NCBI RefSeq assembly: GCF_030268085.1
Contig: NZ_BSDE01000001.1
Location: 62,001 to 126,000, forward strand
Direction of reading: 5' to 3'
DNA length: 64,000 bases
From: Geothrix limicola
Lineage (GTDB): Bacteria; Acidobacteriota; Holophagae; Holophagales; Holophagaceae
Below, in pieces: positions 8,675 to 15,871 of this stretch (its first letter is position 1; every line of letters begins with the position of its first letter). Under the pieces are notes generated by a model. The model was not told where the DNA came from. It ran no database searches and saw nothing but the letters and a program-made list of their open reading frames with translations. The translations under genes and the position numbers were made by a program.

Positions 8675-9406
8675 ATGGAACACCACGCATCGTTGCTCGC
8701 CCAGTGGCTCACCCACGTGCTGCACCTGTCCCAGCACCCCTGGCCGGGCTTTGCCCACGGGGCGGCCCTGTCCGTGATCGAGCGCTATGACCACCTGCTC
8801 AACGCGGCCCTGGCGGCCCTGTTGACCATGGTCATCACCACCCTCGTGCGCAAGAACCTGACCCGCATCCCCGGCCCCCTGCAGCAGATCTTCGAGGGCG
8901 TGGTCGGCGGCCTGAAGGACATGATCAACGACAACATCGCCCACCACGGTGAGAAGTACCTGCCCTTCATCGGGACCATGGCCCTGTTCGTCTTCTTCAA
9001 CAACCTCTTCGGCCTGCTGCCGGCCCTCAGCCCTGGCACCAGCAACTGGAACGTCACCCTGGGCGCGGCCCTGGTGGTGTTCGGCTACTACAACTGGCAC
9101 GGCATGAAGGAACAGGGTGTGGGCAAGTACTGGCTGCACTTCGCCGGGCCCATCTGGTGGCTGGCGCCCCTCATGTTCCCCCTGGAGATCCTGGGCCTGC
9201 TCAGCCGCATCCTCAGCCATTCGCTCCGTCTCTTCGGCAACATCGCCGGCGAGCACGTGGTGGCGGGCATCTTCTTCGGCCTGATGCCGATCCTGCTGCC
9301 GGTGCCCATGATGTTCCTGGGCCTCTTCTTCGGCCTGATCCAGACCTTCGTGTTCACGATGCTGGCCACGATCTACCTCAGCGGCGCCGTCTCCCACGAT
9401 CATTGA
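8675..9406 (+). CDS. atpB: F0F1 ATP synthase subunit a
   Basis: This is the stator channel subunit of the F0 motor, 243 residues. The segment SLRLFGNIAGEHVVAG contains the essential arginine (equivalent to E. coli aArg210) and the conserved Asn and Glu around it. The C-terminal helix GLIQTFVFTMLATIYLSGAV carries the conserved Gln. The N-terminal helix, the cytosolic loop with NLTRIPGPLQQIFE, and FFNNLFGLLP are also typical. It lies upstream of atpE. atpF and the F1 genes do not follow, so the ATP synthase genes are split in this genome. Confidence 0.96.
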   Translation: MEHHASLLAQWLTHVLHLSQHPWPGFAHGAALSVIERYDHLLNAALAALLTMVITTLVRKNLTRIPGPLQQIFEGVVGGLKDMINDNIAHHGEKYLPFIGTMALFVFFNNLFGLLPALSPGTSNWNVTLGAALVVFGYYNWHGMKEQGVGKYWLHFAGPIWWLAPLMFPLEILGLLSRILSHSLRLFGNIAGEHVVAGIFFGLMPILLPVPMMFLGLFFGLIQTFVFTMLATIYLSGAVSHDH

Positions 9407-9409
9407 TCC

Positions 9410-9436
9410 CACGGAAATCGCTGCGCGATTTCCGTG
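9410..9436 (+). other. Stem-loop between atpB and atpE
   Basis: A perfect 11-bp inverted repeat (CACGGAAATCG / CGATTTCCGTG, 5-base loop) starts four bases after the atpB stop. It is followed by AGAAAAAGC, not a T tract, so it is unlikely to be a full terminator. A processing or RNA-stability element that lets atpE be made at a higher level than atpB is a reasonable inference, because the c subunit is needed in about tenfold excess. Confidence 0.7.
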
Positions 9437-9499
9437 AGAAAAAGCATTCACCCGTCCCCGGGATTCCGAACCCCTTGGACAACCTTTAGGAGCACTCCC

Positions 9500-9799
9500 A
9501 TGAAGAAGTTCCTCACCACCGCCTTCCTCTTCACCCTGGCTGCCTTCGCGTTCGCCCAGGGCGCCCCCGTGGCCGCCCAGAAGAGCCTCTTCGAAGGCCA
9601 GTTCGTGGCTCACCTCTCCCTCGCCATCGCGGCCGCCGGCTGCGGTCTGGCCCAGGGCAAGGCCGTGGTCGCCGCCTGCGAAGGCGTCGCCCGCAATCCT
9701 CAGGCTGCCGGCAACATCCGCACGACCATGATCATCGGTCTGGCCCTCATCGAGGCCCTCGTGATCTACGTGCTCGTCGCCGCCTTCGCCATCAAGTAG
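9500..9799 (+). CDS. atpE: F0F1 ATP synthase subunit c with signal-peptide-like N-terminus
   Basis: This is the proteolipid of the rotary c ring. The hairpin fold is clear: helix 1 (LSLAIAAAGCGLAQGKAVVAAC), polar loop (ARNPQA), helix 2 (IIGLALIEALVIYVLVAAF) with the ion-binding Glu. The residues after that Glu are Ala-Leu rather than the Ser-Thr of sodium-type rings, so proton coupling is more likely, although a Gln equivalent to Gln32 and a Tyr of the sodium site are kept. The protein is 99 residues instead of about 75-85 because it begins with a Lys-Lys, hydrophobic stretch and AFA-Q site that looks like a cleavable signal peptide. The ribosome site TTTAGGAGC is strong. Confidence 0.95.
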   Translation: MKKFLTTAFLFTLAAFAFAQGAPVAAQKSLFEGQFVAHLSLAIAAAGCGLAQGKAVVAACEGVARNPQAAGNIRTTMIIGLALIEALVIYVLVAAFAIK

Positions 9800-9814
9800 G
9801 CTTCACCTGATCGG

Positions 9815-9850
9815 AACGGGGCGCCCATGACCTGGACGCCCCGTTTTTTT
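9815..9850 (+). terminator. Intrinsic terminator after atpE
   Basis: A nine-base-pair stem (AACGGGGCG / CGCCCCGTT) is followed directly by seven T residues. It closes the F0 gene block, which confirms that atpF and the F1 genes are not in this transcript. Confidence 0.92.
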
Positions 9851-9870
9851 ATCTTTCCCCGGGCCGGCCG

Positions 9871-11058
9871 ATGTACATGTCTGACACCATGACCCCCCAC
9901 TCGTTGTTCCCCATGCCACCCGAAGTCACCCAGGTGATCTTGGGAGGGGGCTCGCCCATCGACCTGGATTCCCTCCGGATCCACTCGCCGGCCGAAGCCT
10001 GGAATTTCGCCCTCAACTACGGCTACGACATGGGCATCCCGGTTCAGAAGGCCGCTGTGATGCGGGTCTACGAGGACGCGGTGGACTTCCTGGAAGGGGT
10101 CGTCCTGGAAGGAACCAACCTTCACGTGCCCTTCGAAGTCCGCGACCTCCAGGATCCCCTCGATCTGCTGGTCTGGGCCTCGGAACGGCCGCGGAACCTC
10201 CGCGGGCGCTGGTCCTGCGCGGTCCTGCGCGTGATGCACACGCTCTTCCACGTGGACCACAACGTGAACCTCCGCTTCCTGCCGGAGATCCAGCGCCAGG
10301 TCTTCCAGCGCTACGACCAGTACCTCGCGTGCGAGGAGGGCCACTGGTTCCTCCGCGGTTCCTACGAGGTGCCCCTGGTGGCCGTGGAGCGCAAGGAGAA
10401 CAAGGATCGCGTCTCCATGCTCCTGAAGATGCTCCACAAGCCGGAGAACGTGGCGGAGACCATCTACGACCAGATCGGCATCCGCTTCGTGGCCGAGGAC
10501 CAGCTGGGCGTGCTCATGGTCATCCGCTTCCTGCTGGACCACCACGTGCTGATGCCCACCCACATCAAGCCCAGCCGCAGCCGGAACCTCATGATCGACA
10601 TGGAGGCCTTGGCCACCTGGAGCGAATCGGCGCCTCCCTTCTTCCGGATCCAGGATCTGGGCCCCGAGGAGCGGAAGGCCCTGAGCCATACCCTTACCCT
10701 CAAGTCCCCGACCAAGGAGCAGAACCCCTTTTCCAGCAAGGATTACTCCGCCATCCAGTTCACGGCCCGCACCCTCGTGCGCCTGCCCAGCCCCGCGACC
10801 AAGGCGCTGGAGACCCTCCAGGAGCGGCTGCAGACCATGGGGGACACCGAGCTATCAGACCTTGTCCGGATTCCCGAGTTGATCCAGGATCAGGAGGAGT
10901 TTACTTTCTTCTTCGCACATGAAGTCCAAGTGATGGAACAATCGGGGTTTCAAAGCTCACGATCTGGTCCGGCATCCCATACCGAATACAAACAACGCCA
11001 GCGGGACGCCGCCCGGCGGAGAGTGCTACAGGGCATCCTTCAGGAGGAACCATGCTGA
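9871..11058 (+). CDS. Uncharacterised protein with RelA/SpoT-like nucleotidyltransferase motif
   Basis: A 395-residue cytosolic protein with no signal peptide or membrane segment. I do not know a described function. Residues about 171-222 read like the heart of a (p)ppGpp synthetase domain. An ERKxxxxRVSMLLKML block (Arg174, Lys175, Ser182, Lys186) is followed by YDQIGIRFVAED (Asp200, Gly203, Arg205) and a helix, the same order as the RPKxxYSIWRKM...FDVRAVRIVAE region of RelA. The stretch before it (RWSCAVLRVMHTLFHVDHN) is helical with His and Asp residues. The C-terminal part is charged and probably partly disordered. The start may be the ATG at 9871, 9877 or 9889; no strong ribosome site decides. 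Its last seven bases overlap the STAS gene, so the two are coupled. Confidence 0.8.
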   Translation: MYMSDTMTPHSLFPMPPEVTQVILGGGSPIDLDSLRIHSPAEAWNFALNYGYDMGIPVQKAAVMRVYEDAVDFLEGVVLEGTNLHVPFEVRDLQDPLDLLVWASERPRNLRGRWSCAVLRVMHTLFHVDHNVNLRFLPEIQRQVFQRYDQYLACEEGHWFLRGSYEVPLVAVERKENKDRVSMLLKMLHKPENVAETIYDQIGIRFVAEDQLGVLMVIRFLLDHHVLMPTHIKPSRSRNLMIDMEALATWSESAPPFFRIQDLGPEERKALSHTLTLKSPTKEQNPFSSKDYSAIQFTARTLVRLPSPATKALETLQERLQTMGDTELSDLVRIPELIQDQEEFTFFFAHEVQVMEQSGFQSSRSGPASHTEYKQRQRDAARRRVLQGILQEEPC

Positions 11059-11390
11059 ACATCCAGACCCGCCAAGAAGGCACCGCGTCGGTGGTGTCCA
11101 TCCAAGGCAAGGTCAATTTCGAAGTGACCGCCCAGTTGCGGGACGTCATCCGCGAAACGGTGGCCACGGCGCAGCCGAAGCTCCTCGTGATCAACCTGGA
11201 GGGCGTCAGCTTCATTGATTCCTCCGGTCTCGGACTCCTCGTCGCCGCCCGCAACAGCGTGGACAAGTCCGGGGGCAAGCTGCACCTCGCCTGCCTGCCC
11301 GCGCCGGTAAAGAAGACCTTTGATCAGACCAACCTCACCAACTATTTCTCGATTTTCGCCACGGAGCAGGACGCTCTTCGCGGCGCCTGA
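11052..11390 (+). CDS. STAS-domain anti-sigma factor antagonist
   Basis: A 112-residue single STAS domain of the SpoIIAA/RsbV type. These proteins bind and neutralise an anti-sigma kinase when dephosphorylated. The phosphorylation loop FIDSSGLGLL is intact, with Ser58 aligning with the phosphorylated serine of SpoIIAA. It has a strong GGAGGAA ribosome site that lies inside the upstream coding sequence. The next gene is a PP2C phosphatase, the natural partner that would dephosphorylate this loop. No RsbW-type kinase gene is visible nearby. Confidence 0.92.
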   Translation: MLNIQTRQEGTASVVSIQGKVNFEVTAQLRDVIRETVATAQPKLLVINLEGVSFIDSSGLGLLVAARNSVDKSGGKLHLACLPAPVKKTFDQTNLTNYFSIFATEQDALRGA

Positions 11391-11406
11391 TCTAGCCTCA
11401 GGCAGC

Positions 11407-12573
11407 ATGGCCAAGGGCGCGGTCCTGGTGGTGGATGATGAAGCACCCATCAGGGACATCCTCAGCTTCTACCTCAAGCGGGCGGGCTACCAGGTCCTGA
11501 CCGCTGGCAACGGCGTCGAGGCCCTTGCCGAGATGGGCCGCTCCCGTCCCGACCTCATCATCTCGGATCTGCGCATGCCCGAGATGCCGGGGGACGAGCT
11601 GTGCAAGCGCGTCAAGAGCGATCCCGGCACCCGCGACATCTACTTCATCATCCTGTCGGCGCTGGATGGCACCGCCTCGCGCATCGGCGGCCTGTCCCTG
11701 GGCGCCGACGACATGATCCCCAAGCCCTTCCACGCACAGGAAGTGCTGGCCAAGGTGGATTCGACCTTCCGTCTCATCGAGATGCAGAAGGAGATCAAGC
11801 GCCAGAACAAGGAGCTGACGACCTTCCAGCAGCGCGTGCAGGAGGAGATGGCCCTGGCGGCGGCCCTGCAGATGGGCCTGCTGCCTAAGCTTCCGGGCGA
11901 GGCGCCGGGATCCCGCTACACGCACCGCTACCTGCCGGCCGAAGGCATCGGCGGCGACATCTACGCGATCCTGCCGCTGCCAGACGGCTGCACGGCCATG
12001 ATGATCGCCGACGTGAGCGGCCACGGCGTCACGGCGGCACTCATCTCGGCCATGGTGAAGACCTCCTTCGAGAACCAGGTGCGCCTCGGCGGCGAGCCGC
12101 TGGCCTGGGCCCATGGCATGAACGAGGACCTCTGCCGCTCCACGCTGGCCGAACAGTTCGCCACGGCCTGGCTGGGGCGCCTGGATCCGGTGGCCAACCG
12201 CCTCCGCTACGTGGTGGCGGGCCACTGTGCCCCCCTGCGCATCGTGGGCGGCGCGCGCGGCGGCCTGCAGCGCTCCGAGGTGCTGCGCGGCAAGGGTTTC
12301 ATGCTGGGCCTTGATGAGCAGCTGCCCTTCATGGAGCACGACGCGGAATTCCTGCCCGAGGATCGCCTGGTGCTCTACACCGACGGCCTGGTCGAAGTGG
12401 AACGCGAGGACCGCAGCATGCTGGAAGAGGCCGGCCTGCGCCGCATCTGCGCGGAACTGCCCGTGGGCGCTGAGGAGGCCGCGGATTCCGTCATCGCCCA
12501 GGCCCGGGCCTACAACCAGCCCGCGCCTTTCGTGGATGACGTGACCCTCGTGATCCTGGACCGGCAGGCCTGA
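11407..12573 (+). CDS. Response regulator with PP2C (SpoIIE/RsbU) phosphatase output
   Basis: A 388-residue protein with an N-terminal receiver domain (acidic pocket VVDDE, phosphoacceptor Asp54 in IISDLRMP, Lys106 in IPKPF) and a short coiled-coil linker (EMQKEIKRQNKELTTFQQRVQEE). The C-terminal PP2C-type Ser phosphatase domain (SpoIIE family) has its metal-binding aspartates in GGDIYAI and IADVSGHG, then YTDGLVE and a final DDVTLVIL. It lies 16 bases after the STAS gene and would dephosphorylate that protein in response to a sensor kinase encoded elsewhere. The start is the ATG in front of MAKGAVLVVDDE. Confidence 0.94.
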   Translation: MAKGAVLVVDDEAPIRDILSFYLKRAGYQVLTAGNGVEALAEMGRSRPDLIISDLRMPEMPGDELCKRVKSDPGTRDIYFIILSALDGTASRIGGLSLGADDMIPKPFHAQEVLAKVDSTFRLIEMQKEIKRQNKELTTFQQRVQEEMALAAALQMGLLPKLPGEAPGSRYTHRYLPAEGIGGDIYAILPLPDGCTAMMIADVSGHGVTAALISAMVKTSFENQVRLGGEPLAWAHGMNEDLCRSTLAEQFATAWLGRLDPVANRLRYVVAGHCAPLRIVGGARGGLQRSEVLRGKGFMLGLDEQLPFMEHDAEFLPEDRLVLYTDGLVEVEREDRSMLEEAGLRRICAELPVGAEEAADSVIAQARAYNQPAPFVDDVTLVILDRQA

Positions 12574-12590
12574 GTTTCGGGAACGGATCC

Positions 12591-12691
12591 ACCACGGAGA
12601 CACGGAGAAAGACAGAAGGATTGCACGGAGACGTCGTGTCTTCCCGGTGCCCTCCTCCGTGATAGCTCCGTGCTCTCCGTGCCTCCGTGGT
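12591..12691. repeat. Palindromic intergenic repeat, CACGGAG type (copy 1)
   Basis: The left arm ACCACGGAGACACGGAGA (12591-12608) is the reverse complement, with one mismatch, of TCTCCGTGCCTCCGTGGT (12674-12691). More CACGGAG/CTCCGTG units lie between the arms. The same arms recur at 21744-21848, so this is a dispersed non-coding repeat between convergent genes. It has no coding capacity that I can support. Confidence 0.85.
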
Positions 12692-12711
12692 GAAGCTCTG
12701 ACGCCCCGGAT

Positions 12712-13650
12712 CTAATGAATCTCCGCCAGGGTCGCCGCGATCCCCGCTTCCAGCTCGGTGAAGGGGGCCGTGTAGCCCGCCGCCCGCAGGGTGCGCACGT
12801 CCGCCTGGGTGAAGCTCTGGTACTTGCCGATCAATTCGTCGGGGAAGGGGATGTAGTCGATGCGGCCCTGACCGAGGTGCGCGATGAGCGTCTTCGCGAT
12901 GTCGTTGAAGCTGCGGGCGAGGCCCGTGCCGGCGTTCACGATGCCCTTCGCCATGTTCGAACTGCCGAAGTGCAGGTTGATGGATACGATGTCGCCCACG
13001 TAGATGAAGTCGCGCTGCTGTTCGCCATCGCCGAAGCCGTCCGTGCCGCGGAAGAGCCGGCAGGCGCCGCTCTCCTTCAACTGGCGCAGCAGCTGGTGCA
13101 GCACGGACATCATGCGGCCCTTGTGCTGCTCGCGCGGGCCGAAGACGTTGAAGTAGCGCAGGCCCACGACGGGGCTCTGGATGGCGGGGAAGAGGCTGCG
13201 CACGTGCTGGTCGAAGGCCAGCTTCGAGTAGCCGTAGACGTTGAGCGGGCCCTCGTTGGCGGGCACGGGCTCGAAGGAGGGGCTGGCGCCGTAGGTGGCG
13301 GCGCTGCTGGCGTAGACCAGGGGCGCCTTGCGGGCCAGGCACCAGTGGAGCAGGGCCTTCGAATCCCCGTAGTTGTTCTCCATCATGTAGCGCCCGTCGG
13401 ATTCCATCGTGTCGGAGCAGGCGCCGTTGTGGAACACGGCCTCGGGCCGCAGATCCAGCGTGCCCGCGTCGAGCCGCGCGCGGAACTCGCGCTTGTCCAT
13501 GTAGTCGGACAGGGTCAGGTCCGCCAAATTGCGCGCCTTTTCGGCCCGCGCCAGATTGTCCACGATGAGGATGTCCGTGTGGCCGCGGCGGTTCAGCTCC
13601 CGCACCAGGTTGCTGCCCACGAACCCCGCGCCACCCGTGACGATGAACAT
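12712..13650 (-). CDS. hldD: ADP-L-glycero-D-manno-heptose 6-epimerase
   Basis: This short-chain dehydrogenase/reductase-type epimerase makes ADP-L-glycero-D-manno-heptose for the LPS inner core. The N-terminal NAD(P)-binding motif GGAGFVGSN, the DNLARAEKARNLADLTLSDYMDK block, the catalytic YGYSK (Tyr139, Lys143), and RYFNVFGPREQHKGRMMSVLHQL are all diagnostic of HldD/RfaD. At 312 residues its length is normal. A GAGGAG ribosome site precedes the ATG. Two heptosyltransferase-like genes follow upstream on the same strand, which supports a heptose-containing core. Confidence 0.95.
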   Translation of the reverse strand: MFIVTGGAGFVGSNLVRELNRRGHTDILIVDNLARAEKARNLADLTLSDYMDKREFRARLDAGTLDLRPEAVFHNGACSDTMESDGRYMMENNYGDSKALLHWCLARKAPLVYASSAATYGASPSFEPVPANEGPLNVYGYSKLAFDQHVRSLFPAIQSPVVGLRYFNVFGPREQHKGRMMSVLHQLLRQLKESGACRLFRGTDGFGDGEQQRDFIYVGDIVSINLHFGSSNMAKGIVNAGTGLARSFNDIAKTLIAHLGQGRIDYIPFPDELIGKYQSFTQADVRTLRAAGYTAPFTELEAGIAATLAEIH

Positions 13651-13720
13651 GCCCGACTCCTCTGCCGCCCCCAGAATACCGTTACCTGGCTCCTAGCCGG
13701 GTCCTGCGGGAAAAAGCAGG

Positions 13721-13812
13721 AACCGCGAATGGGCGCGAATGAAGCAGGACTGCGGCTTATCCGTCAGCATTTCATTCGCGCGCCCGAAGGGCGATTCGCG
13801 TCCTTCGCGGTT
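13721..13812. repeat. Palindromic intergenic repeat, CGCGAAT type
   Basis: The left arm AACCGCGAATGGGCGCGAAT is nearly the reverse complement of ATTCGCGTCCTTCGCGGTT at the right end. Inside there is a second inverted piece (TTCATTCGCGCGCCC...GGGCGATTCGCG). The sequence lies between convergent-or-tandem minus-strand genes and codes for nothing recognisable. It is unrelated in sequence to the CACGGAG repeat. Confidence 0.8.
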
Positions 13813-13866
13813 CCAGTTCTTGTCTTGAAACCATTGAATTCGCGCTCGGATGGCCATCTGGAACGG

Positions 13867-14817
13867 CTACCCGATGACGTCTTCCGTTTCCACGGGACTC
13901 AGGCGGCGCAACAACCTCGGCCCGAGCTCGGCGACGAGCGTGGCCGCGAGGATGAGGCCGCCTCCCGCCAGTTGGATGGGGCTGAGGTGTTCGCGGATGC
14001 CCGGGATCCAGCCGCTGACGGCCAGGGCGGCGGTCCACACGGGTTCCGAGGAAAAGATGATGGCGCTTTCCGTGGCGCCCAGGCGGGCCTGAAAGGTGCT
14101 CTGGACGTAGAAGGCCAGGGTGGTCGCCAGCAGACCCATGAAGGCGAGTGACACCCAGGTGCCACCCCTGGCCAGGGCCGGTCCGGCGGCCTGGAAGCCG
14201 TAGGGGGCGGGCAGGGCGAGGGTGATGGCCAGCGAAATGACGGCCGTCACGGCCACCTGCATGAAGGCCAGCACCCACCCGGAGGACCGGCGCGAGAAGT
14301 GCGAGGTCATCACAATGTGGAAGCCGCAGAGGATGGCCGCGAGAAAGGTTTCGGAATCTCCCCGGTTCCATCCGCCCCAGGCCGCGCCCGGTTCGCGCAC
14401 CAGCAGGGCCAGGCCCGTGAGGGCCACGAGGGCGCCCAGGCCGTGCGAGGGGCGCAGCCGGTCACCCACCAGCAGGGCCACCATGGGCGTGAAGATCACG
14501 TAGAGCCCCGTGATGAAGCCCGATTTCGACGTGGTGGTGAAGCGCAGGCCGTCGGTCTGCAGCCAGAACAGGGTGGCGAGCACCAGGCCCAGCCAAAGGC
14601 CGTCCAGCGCGTCCCTCCGCCGGATGGGCACCTTCAGGATCAGCAGCAGGGCGCCGAGGCCCGCCGTCCCGATGGCGAAACGGAGGCTCAGCAGGGCGCC
14701 CACCGAGAGCCCGGCCTGAAGGGCGTACTTGGCGGCGGGGAACCCCCCCGCCCAGACGACCGCGATGGCGGCCAGGGCGAACACGGCGAAGAGGTGGGAC
14801 CTGCGGGCTTCCGGCAT
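13867..14817 (-). CDS. EamA/DMT-family transporter
   Basis: A 316-residue inner-membrane protein with ten predicted helices arranged as two five-helix repeats, the drug/metabolite transporter (EamA) architecture. The first repeat starts with AIAVVWAGGFPAAKYAL and the second with ETFLAAILCGFHIVMTSHFSRR. The typical end-of-repeat segment ESAIIFSSEPVWTAALAVSGW corresponds to the conserved A..S..EPV.A motif. The substrate cannot be told from sequence. It lies between hldD and the DUF1573 gene on the same strand; a shared function is not evident. Confidence 0.88.
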   Translation of the reverse strand: MPEARRSHLFAVFALAAIAVVWAGGFPAAKYALQAGLSVGALLSLRFAIGTAGLGALLLILKVPIRRRDALDGLWLGLVLATLFWLQTDGLRFTTTSKSGFITGLYVIFTPMVALLVGDRLRPSHGLGALVALTGLALLVREPGAAWGGWNRGDSETFLAAILCGFHIVMTSHFSRRSSGWVLAFMQVAVTAVISLAITLALPAPYGFQAAGPALARGGTWVSLAFMGLLATTLAFYVQSTFQARLGATESAIIFSSEPVWTAALAVSGWIPGIREHLSPIQLAGGGLILAATLVAELGPRLLRRLSPVETEDVIG

Positions 14818-14882
14818 CCTTCCAGGCTATCGCCGGGGAGGACGGGCTCCGAGGGGAACTTGGTGGAAAGGGGTGATCGCCG

Positions 14883-15845
14883 CTATTTCAGCAGGGCCAC
14901 CACGCGAACCGTCAACTCGGGCTGGTCCGGATCGTCCGTCGTAAGGGCGAGCACTTCGCTGTAGCGTCCGGCCTTCACGGTGGCGGGAAGGACCACGGTC
15001 AGTTCCGTGGTGCCGCCTTTCTGGCTGATGCCCTCCACCCGCATGCCCTGCAGGGAGGGGTGGCTGCCGGTGATGCGGAAGGCCTTGCCCTCGGCCTGCT
15101 TGAGCGTCAGCTTCTGGCGCAGCTCCTTGCCGGCCGCGTCCTGGAACACCAGTTCCGCGGGGCTGGACTGGATGGCGGGCTTGAGGTCCCACTGGATGTT
15201 CAGGGGCATCACGGTGGTGTGCGCATTGCTGAACTTCACCATGGCCTGCTCGACGCCGCGGAACTGGCCCGCGGGCACCTTGCGGCCGTCGAAGGTCACT
15301 TCCAGCACCACGTCCTTGCCCTCGGGCTTGAACCCGAAGCTGAGGAAGGGCGCCCCGGGGGCCTTCACATCCAGGATCTGGACCGTTTCACCGTTGCCGC
15401 TGGCGTAGCGGACCTGGCTGCGGCTGGCCGCGGACTTGGGAGCCTGGTGGAAGTAGACGGATTCCACCGAGGGCATGATCTCCTGCACCACCTCGGCTTC
15501 GAGGGTGAGGCTGATGTTGGGCGTCTTCGGGTCGTTGCAGACCACCTCGATGGATTTGCGCACGCTGCCCTTCTGGCCCTTGGGATCGAACTGGGCCTCG
15601 ATCTCGGTGCTTTCCCCCGGCGCCAGGGACCACTTCCCGAGCATGGTGTACGTGCATCCGCAGCTGGGGCGCACCTGGGTGATGCTCAGGTAGGCGTTGC
15701 CCGTGTTGCTCACCTTATATTTGTGGGCCACCTTGCGGTCCGGCGTGATGCGGCCGAAGTCGTGATGGGTCTTGTCGAAGCTGATGACGGGCGCTTGGGC
15801 CATCAGGGTCACGGCGGCAGCGCTGAAGAGAAGACGTCGGAACAT
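14883..15845 (-). CDS. Secreted DUF1573-domain protein
   Basis: A 320-residue exported protein with an N-terminal signal peptide (MFRRLLFSAAAVTLMAQA). Residues about 21-110 form a DUF1573 domain: HDFGRITPDRKVAHKYKVSNTGNAYLSITQVRPSCGCT, an immunoglobulin-like fold with the paired cysteines in SCGC that is common in Bacteroidota and Acidobacteriota. The rest is beta-rich, with alternating hydrophobic residues, and probably contains two further Ig-like domains. Its role is unknown; family members are presumed periplasmic. The ATG is the only sensible start for the signal peptide. Confidence 0.85.
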   Translation of the reverse strand: MFRRLLFSAAAVTLMAQAPVISFDKTHHDFGRITPDRKVAHKYKVSNTGNAYLSITQVRPSCGCTYTMLGKWSLAPGESTEIEAQFDPKGQKGSVRKSIEVVCNDPKTPNISLTLEAEVVQEIMPSVESVYFHQAPKSAASRSQVRYASGNGETVQILDVKAPGAPFLSFGFKPEGKDVVLEVTFDGRKVPAGQFRGVEQAMVKFSNAHTTVMPLNIQWDLKPAIQSSPAELVFQDAAGKELRQKLTLKQAEGKAFRITGSHPSLQGMRVEGISQKGGTTELTVVLPATVKAGRYSEVLALTTDDPDQPELTVRVVALLK

Positions 15846-15871
15846 GCGAACCTCGAGAAGTCCTGTTGATT

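Noticed and set aside
9500-9799. Sodium-driven ATP synthase from the c subunit.
   Set aside because: Gln32- and Tyr70-like residues are present, but the key Ser66-Thr67 pair after the carboxylate is Ala-Leu, so proton coupling is favoured.
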